Below, piece by piece: positions 18,704 to 27,223 of a stretch of DNA of 64,000 nt. The position numbers were made by a program, and so were the translations under genes. How positions within the stretch are numbered: position 1 is the first letter of the stretch; each line of letters opens with the position of its first letter. Under the pieces are notes generated by a model that saw nothing but the letters and a program-made list of their open reading frames with translations, was not told the DNA's origin and did not search any database. The stretch comes from Ferrimonas balearica (lineage in GTDB: Bacteria > Pseudomonadota > Gammaproteobacteria > Enterobacterales > Shewanellaceae), in NCBI RefSeq assembly GCF_019802055.1, contig NZ_JAHVHW010000007.1, positions 558,001 to 622,000 on the forward strand, read 5' to 3'.

Positions 18704-19516
18704 ATGAACGTCGTAACGCGCCTGATCCTGCCCATGATTCTTACCGGCACCGCTCTGTCTGCCCCGGCTCTGGCTGAGGCGCCTATTAATCTCTATGCCG
18801 CAGGCAGCCTGAAGTCGGCTCTTGGTGAGGTGGCCGCGCAGTATCAAAGCCAATCCGGAGCCGCCGTGGCCACCCGGTTCGGCCCCAGTGGTCTGCTGCG
18901 CAAGGAGATTGAAACCGCTGGCCATGCGGACCTGTTTGCCTCCGCCAACCTGGCGCACCCCGATAAGCTGGCTGCCGCTGGCTGGGGGGACTCTGTGGTG
19001 CTGTTTGCGCGCAATCAGTTGTGCGCCATCGCTCAGCCAGCACTTAAGGTGGATTCCGACTCCCTGTTGGCGGTGATGCTGGACCCGGAGGTGCGGGTGG
19101 GTACTTCCACGCCGAAAGCGGACCCCAGCGGCGATTACGCCTTTGAGTTGTTCCGTAAGGCGGACACGCTTCAGAGTGGGGCATACCAGACCCTTTCAAG
19201 CAAAGCGCTGCAACTGACCGGCGGCCCGGACAGCGAACCGGCGCCCAAGGGCAAGAACCAGTATGGCTGGGTGATGAGCGAGCAGCGGGCTGATCTCTTT
19301 ATCACCTACTGCACCAATGCGGTATTGGCTCAGAAGCAGGAACCTCAGCTTCAGATCATTAAGGTGCCTGCCCCTCTGGCCGTGGGTGCCAGCTATGGTT
19401 TGATTGTGAAGGAGGGGGCGCAGAGCGATGCCTGGGGCCTGGCGATGTTTATGCTCTCTGAACCGGGACAATCCATTCTGAACCGTTACGGCTTTGAGTC
19501 CCCCACACTGCGCTGA
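18704..19516 (+). CDS. Molybdate-type ABC transporter substrate-binding protein (ModA-like)
   Basis: A 270-residue exported binding protein: signal peptide to about residue 24 (PALA), then LYAAGSLKSAL at 31-40, the ModA oxyanion loop. FGPSGLLRKEIETAGHADLFASA and VGTSTPKADPSGDYA are also typical of the ModA/WtpA superfamily. Predicted role is molybdate or related oxyanion capture. AAGGA lies upstream of the ATG at 18704; earlier in-frame codons are inside the tupA terminator region. No ModB or ModC follows, so it is a second orphan binding protein. Confidence 0.85.
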   Translation: MNVVTRLILPMILTGTALSAPALAEAPINLYAAGSLKSALGEVAAQYQSQSGAAVATRFGPSGLLRKEIETAGHADLFASANLAHPDKLAAAGWGDSVVLFARNQLCAIAQPALKVDSDSLLAVMLDPEVRVGTSTPKADPSGDYAFELFRKADTLQSGAYQTLSSKALQLTGGPDSEPAPKGKNQYGWVMSEQRADLFITYCTNAVLAQKQEPQLQIIKVPAPLAVGASYGLIVKEGAQSDAWGLAMFMLSEPGQSILNRYGFESPTLR

Positions 19517-19552
19517 TAAGCACCCACTCAACCTGGCGTGAGCCAACAATGA

Positions 19553-19580
19553 AAAACGGAGCCGATTGGCTCCGTTTTTT
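19553..19580. terminator. Bidirectional terminator between modA-like gene and deacylase gene
   Basis: An 11-bp stem AAAACGGAGCC/GGCTCCGTTTT with loop GATT and T-runs on both strands, between convergent genes. Confidence 0.92.
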
Positions 19581-19585
19581 GTCCG

Positions 19586-20644
19586 TTACAGGATGGGCGC
19601 TTCACCCAGGGCATCCGGAGTGCCGATCTCCGGCTCGTGGGTTTCGTGGAAATCCTCGAGTTGGTCGGCCACATCATCCACCGCACGCTTGTAATAAGCG
19701 AGGTGGAACAGGGCTTCACCCTCATGCACCAGCGGCAGGTTGGTGCGACCAATCACAATGCTGTCGCGCGGGGCGATCACTGGCTCTTCCGAATCCCCCA
19801 AGGGGTCGGCAATCATCCCCAGTACCGCGCCTTTCTCCGCCTTGGCGCCCATCGGCAGCATGGCGCGGAAGATGCCGGAAACCGGTGCGCGAACCCAGGA
19901 GCTGGTGTGAGAGACCATCGCTACCTTGGGCTCACTCTCCTTGCGACGGGAAGGGGGCAGCATCCCCAGATGACGCATCACGTTCAGCACCCCTTTAACG
20001 CCAGCACGGATGCAGATCTCATCGAAGCGCAGCGCCTCTCCGGCTTCGTACAGCAGGATAGGCGTGCCATTCTCGCCAGCCACCGCGCGCAAAGAGCCGT
20101 CGCGGATCTCGGAGTGCATTACCACCGGCACGCCAAAGGCGTGGGCCATCGCCTCGGTTTCCGGCTGACTGAGATCAGCCCGGATCTGGGGCAGGTTGTC
20201 GCGGTGACGAGCACCGGTGTGCAGGTCGATACCGTGGGTGCACTTGTTCACCACCTCATTGAGGAAGGTGTGAGCAATCCGGCCTGCGAGTGTGCCACGC
20301 TCGCTGCCGGGGAAGCTGCGGTTCAGGTCGCGACCGTCCGGCAGGTAGCGGGACTGGGCCAGGAAGCCGTGCACATTCACAATCGGCGCCAGCACCAGCG
20401 TGCCTTTCAGTCGCTTGAGGGACTTGAGCTTCTGGAGGCGACGGATCACCTCCACACCGTTCAGCTCGTCGCCGTGAATGGCGGCACTGACAAACAGGCA
20501 GGGGCCCGGGCTGTGTCCATTAAGCACGCGCACAGACAGTTGCAAATGATGTTGCGTCACCAATCCCGCCAGGGGGATATCGACGGTACGCTGTTGACCC
20601 GGCAGGATGGTGACCCCGCCAAATTCAATGGGCCGGTTTTTCAT
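19586..20644 (-). CDS. Succinylglutamate desuccinylase/aspartoacylase-family protein
   Basis: A 352-residue zinc carboxypeptidase-like deacylase. Zinc ligands are visible in the HGDE motif (H57, E60) and in DLHTG (H142), with NRSFPG between them as in AstE/AspA proteins. The C-terminal part VRAPVSGIFRAMLPMGAKAEKG resembles the biotinyl/barrel-sandwich tail of the group. It is the third gene of a rimB-rimK-deacylase group on the minus strand, 23 bases after rimK. The context suggests work on glutamate-modified proteins or peptides (inference). Confidence 0.85.
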   Translation of the reverse strand: MKNRPIEFGGVTILPGQQRTVDIPLAGLVTQHHLQLSVRVLNGHSPGPCLFVSAAIHGDELNGVEVIRRLQKLKSLKRLKGTLVLAPIVNVHGFLAQSRYLPDGRDLNRSFPGSERGTLAGRIAHTFLNEVVNKCTHGIDLHTGARHRDNLPQIRADLSQPETEAMAHAFGVPVVMHSEIRDGSLRAVAGENGTPILLYEAGEALRFDEICIRAGVKGVLNVMRHLGMLPPSRRKESEPKVAMVSHTSSWVRAPVSGIFRAMLPMGAKAEKGAVLGMIADPLGDSEEPVIAPRDSIVIGRTNLPLVHEGEALFHLAYYKRAVDDVADQLEDFHETHEPEIGTPDALGEAPIL

Positions 20645-20667
20645 CGTGTGGTACTACCTTAATGCCA

Positions 20668-21576
20668 TTACCCTTTATTGCTGCGCTTGGAGGCGCTTTC
20701 GGGTTTGGCGTTTGCCTCGATGTATTCGATGATCTTCCCGGCAACATCCTTGCCGGTTGAGGTCTCGATCCCTTCGAGGCCCGGAGAGGAGTTGACCTCC
20801 ATCACCAATGGGCCCCGTTCAGAGCGGAGTATATCCACGCCGGAAACCCGAAGTCCCATGGTTTGTGCTGCGGCAATGGCGGTTTTTCGCTCAGTCGGTG
20901 TCAGTCGGGTCAGCGAGGCACTGCCACCGCGATGCAGGTTGGAGCGAAAATCCCCTTTCTGAGCGGTACGCTCCATGGCGGCAACCACCTTATTGCCAAT
21001 CACAAAGCAGCGCACATCACTGCCTCCGGCCTCCTTGATGAACTCCTGCACCAGGAAATCCGCTCCCAGTTCACGGAAGGCGTCGATCACACTCTCAGCG
21101 GCCTTAAAGGTTTCCGCCAGCACCACGCCGCGGCCCTGGGTGCCCTGCAACAGCTTCACCACCAGAGGCGCGCCGCCAACCATCTGAATCAGGTCTTTGG
21201 TGTTGTCCACATGGTGGGCAAAGCCGGTATTGGGCATGCCGATCCCCTTGCGGGAGAGCAACTGGAGAGAGCGCAGTTTGTCGCGTGAGCGTCCCAGCGG
21301 AATCGATTCGGTCAGGCAGTAGACGCCCATCATCTCGAATTGACGGATCACCGCCGTGCCATAGTTAGTGATGGAACTGCCAATGCGGGGAATCACCGCG
21401 TCGAATCCCTCCAGCTTTTCACCCTTGTACCAGATGGCGGGTTTGGTGGTGGCGATGTCCATATAGCAATTGAGGGTGTCGATGACATGCATCTCATGAC
21501 CGCGCTTTTCACCCGCTTCCACCAGGCGGCGGGTTGAGTAGAGTCTTTCACCTCGGGAGAGAATGGCAATTTTCAT
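20668..21576 (-). CDS. rimK: RimK-family alpha-L-glutamate ligase
   Basis: A 302-residue ATP-grasp enzyme close in length and sequence to E. coli RimK (300), which adds glutamate residues to the C terminus of ribosomal protein S6. Visible are the N-terminal [18 protein letters not shown], the GTQGRGVVL grasp loop, [19 protein letters not shown] and the metal-binding [13 protein letters not shown]. The ATG at 21576 gives the family N terminus; the seven codons before it are not conserved. It lies 58 bases after rimB and 23 before the deacylase, so a three-gene operon is likely. Confidence 0.95.
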   Translation of the reverse strand: MKIAILSRGERLYSTRRLVEAGEKRGHEMHVIDTLNCYMDIATTKPAIWYKGEKLEGFDAVIPRIGSSITNYGTAVIRQFEMMGVYCLTESIPLGRSRDKLRSLQLLSRKGIGMPNTGFAHHVDNTKDLIQMVGGAPLVVKLLQGTQGRGVVLAETFKAAESVIDAFRELGADFLVQEFIKEAGGSDVRCFVIGNKVVAAMERTAQKGDFRSNLHRGGSASLTRLTPTERKTAIAAAQTMGLRVSGVDILRSERGPLVMEVNSSPGLEGIETSTGKDVAGKIIEYIEANAKPESASKRSNKG

Positions 21577-21634
21577 TACACAAACCTTAATAAGCAAAAA
21601 AATGGCGACTTGGCAGCGTTAGCCAGAGCGCGCA

Positions 21635-22123
21635 CTATTCTTCAAAAGAGTTTCGATCTTGTTGATCGCACTGCGTGGTATCAGCCACAAGCTGAGGCTC
21701 GAGCAGGTAATCCTGATCGACATCCACGACAAATCGCCCTTCCATGGCATTACGGCCCAGCAGCATGCGGAATCGCATGGTGTCCCGGTTGGTCAGGGTG
21801 ATCTGGGCAGTGAATTCTTGGGGGCCGGCAAGGATTCGGGTCTCAATGACATACCGTAACTGGGTGTAGCCCCCCGAGTTGGTTACTTCGCGTTGGTCCA
21901 CTACCGGGGCTTCACACTCGATCTCGGTATCGTTGTCATCCTGGTTGGGGTGAAGGGCGAAGCGCACCCAGGGTTGGCCGTCACGTTCAAAAGGTTCGAC
22001 TCGAAAGGCATGCAGAGCACAGGTTTTGGCGCCAGTATCCACCTTGGCTTTGATATTGGGAAGTCCCAGATCGGGAAGATGCACCCACTCTCGCCACCCT
22101 ATGGTGGTTTTTTCAGCCGTCAT
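21635..22123 (-). CDS. rimB: RimB-like retropepsin-fold protease (Zn_protease family)
   Basis: A 162-residue member of the 'putative ATP-dependent zinc protease' family (PF05618). The aspartic-protease-like DTGAKTCALHA is at residues 29-39. In Pseudomonas the related RimB works with RimK to control S6 glutamylation (literature knowledge). It is the first gene of the minus-strand group, divergent from mgtE. Confidence 0.85.
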   Translation of the reverse strand: MTAEKTTIGWREWVHLPDLGLPNIKAKVDTGAKTCALHAFRVEPFERDGQPWVRFALHPNQDDNDTEIECEAPVVDQREVTNSGGYTQLRYVIETRILAGPQEFTAQITLTNRDTMRFRMLLGRNAMEGRFVVDVDQDYLLEPQLVADTTQCDQQDRNSFEE

Positions 22124-22217
22124 GAAAACCCCCTCTTTTACAATTCGCTGATTAACTGCACTATTGCAGTTCGAGCGAAGAATGCAATTGTAGTTGACCG
22201 TCTTTAAGGAGACCTCC

Positions 22218-23600
22218 GTGGGAGCTCAAAGCGTTTACCGCGAACAGGATGATGATGCGCACCGCGCCCTGGCCAGTTATTGGGTAGAAGCCCTTAACCA
22301 ACTGGAGGGTGAGGAACAGATTCAGGGTTTCCTGGAAGCGGCGGAGCAACTGGAAGGCTCTGAGCTGGGTTTGCTGCTGGAGACGCTCCCGGTTGGTGAA
22401 CGTCGCGCCCTGTGGCCCCATGTGCCGGAGGAAGATCGGGTCGATGCGCTGGTGGCGATGCGCGTTGAGGCTCGAGGCACTCTGTTGTCGGCACTTGAGC
22501 CGGAGCAGATGGACCAGCTGCTGGGCGATCTGGACGCGGAAAGTCTGATCGAACTGACGGACAACTTCTCCGACGAGATGGTAGACCGGGCCCTGGCCCG
22601 GATGGACAGCCAGCAACGCACCTGGTACCGCGAGTCCCAGGAGTATGACGAGGAGCAGATTGGTCGCTACGTGGATCACGATGTGGTGGTATTGCCCCCC
22701 AATGCCCGGGTGGCCGCCGCACTGCGGATGTTGCGTCGATACCAATTGGCCTTTACCGACCGCGCCTATGTAGTGAACCGTAAGGGGATCCTGCAGGGCG
22801 AGGTGACACTGTTTGCCCTGTTGCAGGCGGACCCGGACACGCCGGTTCGACACTGCCTTGATGAAGATATCACTCCGATCCCCGCCGATACCCCGGTGCT
22901 GGAGGCGGCGGATCGTATGGAGCACGCCGACCTGCCGATGCTGCCGGTCACCGACGAAGGGGGTCGCCTGCTCGGGCGGATGACAGTACGACTGGGCATG
23001 GAGATCGTTCGGGAGCATTACGAAGGGCAATTGATGGCCTCCGCCGGTTTGGACGAAGAGGCTGACCTTTTCCTGCCGGTATGGCGCAGCGCCAAACGTC
23101 GTGCCCTCTGGCTGGGCATCAACCTGCTGACCGCTTTGCTGGCAGCGTGGACCATCGGCCTGTTCGAGGGCACCCTGAGTCAGGTGGTGGCATTGGCGGT
23201 GCTGATGCCCATTGTGGCCTCTATGGGGGGGATTGCCGGCAGTCAGACGCTGACGCTGATCATCCGTGGTCTGGCGCTGGGGCAGGTGACACCGGGCAAC
23301 GCCCTGGCCCTGTGTCAAAAAGAGATTGGGGTAGCGGTGCTGAATGGCATCGTCTGGGCGGCGGTGATTGGCGCTGTCACCGTGGCTTGGTTTGGCAGCA
23401 TCCCCCTGGGCGGAGTGATTGCCGCCGCCATCGTCGTCAATATTCTGGTGGCGGCCCTGTCCGGCGTGGCAATTCCAATGATTCTGGACAAGCTGGAGAT
23501 CGACCCCGCGCTCTCTGGCTCAGTGATCCTGACCACGGTGACCGATGTGGTGGGTTTCTTCACCTTCCTGGGACTGGGCACCCTGTTCCTGTTGGGTTGA
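22218..23600 (+). CDS. mgtE: Magnesium transporter MgtE
   Basis: MgtE is a Mg2+-gated channel of the inner membrane. The 460-residue protein has the cytoplasmic MgtE N-domain (about 15-130, LPVGERRALWPHVPEEDRVDAL), a CBS-domain pair (about 130-265) and five C-terminal helices with the pore motif ASMGGIAGSQTLTLIIRGLALGQ. GTG at 22218 is chosen because AAGGAG lies six bases upstream; the earlier in-frame TTG at 22194 is in front of that site. It is divergent from rimB, so both promoters lie in the short gap. Confidence 0.95.
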   Translation: MGAQSVYREQDDDAHRALASYWVEALNQLEGEEQIQGFLEAAEQLEGSELGLLLETLPVGERRALWPHVPEEDRVDALVAMRVEARGTLLSALEPEQMDQLLGDLDAESLIELTDNFSDEMVDRALARMDSQQRTWYRESQEYDEEQIGRYVDHDVVVLPPNARVAAALRMLRRYQLAFTDRAYVVNRKGILQGEVTLFALLQADPDTPVRHCLDEDITPIPADTPVLEAADRMEHADLPMLPVTDEGGRLLGRMTVRLGMEIVREHYEGQLMASAGLDEEADLFLPVWRSAKRRALWLGINLLTALLAAWTIGLFEGTLSQVVALAVLMPIVASMGGIAGSQTLTLIIRGLALGQVTPGNALALCQKEIGVAVLNGIVWAAVIGAVTVAWFGSIPLGGVIAAAIVVNILVAALSGVAIPMILDKLEIDPALSGSVILTTVTDVVGFFTFLGLGTLFLLG

Positions 23601-23708
23601 TCCCGACGCCAACGCCAAACCTTCTTGAGTTATCAAGGATTTTAATGGGGGCGTCGCCAGCGGACTCCGGTAAGCTGGGACTCCCTGTTTCTCCATCCAG
23701 CCAAACCC

Positions 23709-24581
23709 ATGTGGATTGCCTTTACCCTGCTGGCGGCCTTTATGCAGGCCTGGCGCAACGCCTTTCAAAGCCAGCTCTCCGCTACCGTTAACGTGGCCGG
23801 GGTCACCCTGGCCCGGTTTCTCTGGGCGGGTCCCCTGGCGGCGCTTTACCTGTTTGCCCTGTATCAGTGGCAGCCTCAGTCAATGCCGGAACTCAACCGG
23901 GCTTTTGTCGGCTACGTGGTGGGTGCGGCACTGATGCAGATCCTCGCCACCGGTCTGATGGTGAAGCTGTTCCAACTGAAGAATTTCGCCGTAGGCGCCG
24001 GGCTGGCCAAGAGTGAAGCCTTGGTGGCGGCCATACTGGGCACGCTGATGTTTGGCACCCACCTGAGTCCGCTGGGCTGGCTCGGTGTGGCGATAGGCGC
24101 GGTCGCCGTGATGCTGCTGTCCAGTCACGGCCATTGGCGGCAGATCTCCCCCTCCACCGTGCTGCTGGGACTGGCCTGCGGCAGTGCGTTTGCCCTCACG
24201 TCACTCTGGGTTCGGGAAGCGAGCCTGAATCTGAGCCTGCCGTTTCCCCATCGCGCCGCCTGGGTGCTGTTTCTGGTGATCAGCCTGCAAACCCTGGTGC
24301 TGCTGACCTACCTGGGTTGGCGCGACCGAGCCACCCTGATGGCACTGTGGCGCCGCCCCAAATTAGTGGGATTGATCAGCGTAACCAGCTGTCTTGGCTC
24401 CATTGGCTGGTTCAGCGCCATGTCCCTGCAGGCCGTGCCCTACGTCAAAACCCTGGGGCAGGTGGAGGTGTTCTTCACCCTGATGGTGTCCGCATTCTGG
24501 CTGAAGCAGCGGGTCAGGGTGAGAGAGTTTCTCGGACTGTTTCTGATTGCCGTGGCGGCGATCATCGTGATCTGGTTTTAG
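23709..24581 (+). CDS. EamA/DMT-superfamily transporter
   Basis: A 290-residue protein with about ten hydrophobic helices in two EamA repeats, typical of drug/metabolite exporters of the inner membrane. KNFAVGAGLAKSEALVAAILG in the first repeat and VKTLGQVEVFFTLMVSAFWLKQ in the second are recognisable family segments. Substrate is unknown. It is about 100 bases downstream of mgtE. Confidence 0.85.
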   Translation: MWIAFTLLAAFMQAWRNAFQSQLSATVNVAGVTLARFLWAGPLAALYLFALYQWQPQSMPELNRAFVGYVVGAALMQILATGLMVKLFQLKNFAVGAGLAKSEALVAAILGTLMFGTHLSPLGWLGVAIGAVAVMLLSSHGHWRQISPSTVLLGLACGSAFALTSLWVREASLNLSLPFPHRAAWVLFLVISLQTLVLLTYLGWRDRATLMALWRRPKLVGLISVTSCLGSIGWFSAMSLQAVPYVKTLGQVEVFFTLMVSAFWLKQRVRVREFLGLFLIAVAAIIVIWF

Positions 24582-24660
24582 CCTCGTTATGCATTGCAAA
24601 ACTGGCTGGGGCTCGTCTATACCCAGCCTTCACACTTCAATGAGCACAGGATAGGGAAAG

Positions 24661-25317
24661 ATGAACCTGATCGATGTCGTGCACTACCGCTACTCCACCA
24701 AAGAGTTTGATGCGGACAAGCGCATCCCCGCTGAACAGTTTGAGCAGATCAAAGCGCTGCTGCGGTTCAGTCCCTCCAGCGTCAACTCTCAGCCCTGGCA
24801 CTTTGTGATCGCCAGTACCCCGGAGGGGCGCAAGCGCTTGAGCATAGGAACGCAGGGGCTTTACCGTTTTAACGAAGCCAAGGTGCTGGACAGCTCCCAT
24901 GTGATCCTGTTCTGTGCCAAAACCGCCATCGATGAGGCCTACCTGCTTCACCTGTTGGCTCAAGAGGAGCGGGATGGGCGCTTTGCCGAACCCCAGTTCA
25001 AGGACGCGGTGCATCAGGGGCGCAGCCTCTTCGTTAATATGCACCGCTACGACCTTAAGGATGCCCAGCACTGGATGGAGAAGCAGGTCTACCTGAATAT
25101 GGGCACCATCCTGCTGGGAGCCGGGGCACTGGGCATCGATGCGGTTCCCCTTGAGGGGATTGATCCCAAGGCGCTTAACCAGGAACTGGGGCTGATTGAA
25201 CAGGGCTACACCGCCGTGGCCATGGTGGCATTGGGCTACCGCAAAGAGAGCGACTTTAACGCCGCCCTGCCCAAATCCCGGTTAACGCCTGAGGAGCTCT
25301 TCACAGAGCTGGAGTAG
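24661..25317 (+). CDS. nfsB: Oxygen-insensitive NAD(P)H nitroreductase
   Basis: A 218-residue flavoprotein matching NfsB (217 in E. coli). FMN-binding residues are in YRYSTKEFD near the start, SPSSVNSQPWHF around 37-48 and ALGYRKESDFN near the C terminus. It reduces nitroaromatics and quinones with two-electron steps in the cytoplasm. AGGATAGGGAAAG precedes the ATG. It stands alone between a transporter and a GNAT gene. Confidence 0.93.
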   Translation: MNLIDVVHYRYSTKEFDADKRIPAEQFEQIKALLRFSPSSVNSQPWHFVIASTPEGRKRLSIGTQGLYRFNEAKVLDSSHVILFCAKTAIDEAYLLHLLAQEERDGRFAEPQFKDAVHQGRSLFVNMHRYDLKDAQHWMEKQVYLNMGTILLGAGALGIDAVPLEGIDPKALNQELGLIEQGYTAVAMVALGYRKESDFNAALPKSRLTPEELFTELE

Positions 25318-25382
25318 GGGGCTTGGCAGGGCGGTCTCAGTCGGTATGCTGAAAGCACCCACTGAGTTGTCTGAGGTTGCCT

Positions 25383-25853
25383 ATGTCCCTGACCCTCCGA
25401 TCTGCCCGCCGCGAAGATGCCGATGCCGTATTGGAACTGCGTCGTAGCGCCATCCTGTCAGGCTGTGCCGGGCACTACGACAGTGATGATCTGGCTATCT
25501 GGACCGAGGGGGGCGCCAGCGAGGCGTTTCTGGCCGACCTTGAGCGGGAGTTCTTTCTGGTGGAAGCCGAAGGGCTGCTGGTGGGCAGCGGCATGATCAA
25601 TCTGGACAATGGCCGGGTGGATGCCATCTTTACTCACCCCGACTGGACCGGGATGGGGGTGGCTTCAACCCTGATGGCCCTGCTGGAATCCCTGGCCCGG
25701 GCCCAGCGCCTGACCCGGTTAAGCCTGGATGCCACCCTGAACGCGGCCCCCTTTTACCGTCACTGCGGGTTTGAGGGGGAGACCGTCGCTGAGTATCAAT
25801 CACCCAAAGGGATCACGCTGGCCTGCATCCCGATGGAGAAGGTGCTGGACTGA
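25383..25853 (+). CDS. GNAT-family N-acetyltransferase
   Basis: A 156-residue GNAT fold protein. The acetyl-CoA-binding region reads VDAIFTHPDWTGMGVASTLMALLESLA (motif A, with the Q/RxxGxG/A-type loop as TGMGVA), then APFYRHCGFEGE near the C terminus. Acceptor substrate cannot be inferred. ATG at 25383 is preferred to a TTG six bases earlier. Confidence 0.85.
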   Translation: MSLTLRSARREDADAVLELRRSAILSGCAGHYDSDDLAIWTEGGASEAFLADLEREFFLVEAEGLLVGSGMINLDNGRVDAIFTHPDWTGMGVASTLMALLESLARAQRLTRLSLDATLNAAPFYRHCGFEGETVAEYQSPKGITLACIPMEKVLD

Positions 25854-25971
25854 GCCGGCTTCACAGCAAACCGGCTCATCGACGCATCAAAAAATATACC
25901 GCGCAAAGCGCGCGCTGGCTCACCAATGACACCGGGCCGATTTGGCACAATCGCGGTTCCGACCGCTCTTG

Positions 25972-26886
25972 GTGTCTTTCAACGTGCTGAACCTCTCCAA
26001 TCCCGCCCGGGGCAACCTGCTGGCGGCGCTCTCTTTTGTGCTGTGGGGCATCCTTCCCCTCTATTATCAGCTGCTGCCCGGCGCTGAGATTTTTGAGCTG
26101 CTGGCGTTTCGGGTGATCTGGTCGGTCCCCGTGATGGTGTTGGCCATGGTACTGCTGGGCCGGGCGTTACCGGACTGGAAAACCCTGTGGGCCGACAAAC
26201 GCTCCGTTCTGCTGAGCTTTGTCGCCGGACTGGTGATGTGCATCTCCTGGGCCAGCTTTACCTGGGCGTTGACCCATGGCCAGGTGCTGGCGGCCAGCCT
26301 GGGCTTCTTTATCAACCCACTGTTTGCCATTGCGCTGGGTGTTCTGTTTCTGCATGAGAAACTCAGTCGGGCTCAGGGCGCGGCGGTGGTGCTGGCGGCG
26401 CTTGGCATCATTTGGCAGGTATGGCACTACGGCGAACTGCCCTGGGTTTCCCTGGCGATGGGCAGCTTCTTTGCCCTCTATGGCCTGATTAAGAAGTTTA
26501 TCCGCTTCGACTCCTTTACCACGGTGACGCTGGAAGCGGCACTGCTGGCGCCGTTTGCGCTGATCTACCTGGGCTACCTTGTCTTTACCGGCCAGAGCGC
26601 GGCTGGTGCCGGTGGCCTGGAAACGGTGCTGCTCTATATCGGCTCTGCGCCGGTAACGCTGGCGCCGCTTATCCTGTTCAGCCTGGCGCTGCGCTACACC
26701 AGTCTCACCATGGTGGGCCTGATGCAGTACATCGAACCCACGCTGCAGTTCCTGCTGGCGGTGCTGCTGTTTGGTGAAGTGTTTGATGAAGTGAAAGCGG
26801 TCAGCTTCGGCTTTATCTGGGCGGGCCTGCTGCTCTGCAGTCTGGAAGCGCTGCCTGCGCTGCGACGCCATCTGCGTCGGGCCTAA
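25972..26886 (+). CDS. rarD: RarD-like EamA transporter
   Basis: About 304 residues, ten predicted helices, matching RarD: RGNLLAALSFVLWGILPLYY near the start, HGQVLAASLGFFINPL and LMQYIEPTLQFLLAVLLFGE are characteristic of this group. RarD transports an unknown substrate. The start is uncertain: GTG at 25972 or 25984 fits the family N terminus, while a TTG at 25942 would add ten residues. A terminator follows directly. Confidence 0.85.
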   Translation: MSFNVLNLSNPARGNLLAALSFVLWGILPLYYQLLPGAEIFELLAFRVIWSVPVMVLAMVLLGRALPDWKTLWADKRSVLLSFVAGLVMCISWASFTWALTHGQVLAASLGFFINPLFAIALGVLFLHEKLSRAQGAAVVLAALGIIWQVWHYGELPWVSLAMGSFFALYGLIKKFIRFDSFTTVTLEAALLAPFALIYLGYLVFTGQSAAGAGGLETVLLYIGSAPVTLAPLILFSLALRYTSLTMVGLMQYIEPTLQFLLAVLLFGEVFDEVKAVSFGFIWAGLLLCSLEALPALRRHLRRA

Positions 26887-26909
26887 GCGCCTTCCAATCT
26901 CGCATACCG

Positions 26910-26945
26910 CGCCGCAGAGACCGTCGTCCCTGCGGCGTTTTTTTG
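26910..26945 (+). terminator. Intrinsic terminator after rarD
   Basis: Stem CGCCGCAG/CTGCGGCG with a 12-base loop and a run of eight Ts. Confidence 0.9.
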
Positions 26946-27223
26946 GAGGGGCCGCTAGCGATTTCGCTATGAACCCATTGGGCATTAATGTTGAAAAGGC
27001 GTTCGAATGGCGTTGCTCAAAGTTAGGGGGGTATTCCACTTTTTCTGGTAACGGTCGCTCAGGTCACACTTTGGTAACAGGGTTCAAAAATGGCCACTTT
27101 TGAGAAAAGAATGGCCTGCTTCGCGCTGAGTGAGTTCATTAGTCTTCCTTTTGTCATTGCCGGGTAGTGCTGGCCCAAGCGACCCGACGATGCACGGTGT
27201 CACGAATAAAAAAGGAAATGATG
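26946..27223. other. Intergenic region upstream of octaheme gene
   Basis: About 280 bases, noticeably more AT-rich than the flanking genes, with no supported gene. It should contain the promoter of the octaheme lipoprotein; I could not pick a clear -35/-10 pair. Confidence 0.5.
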
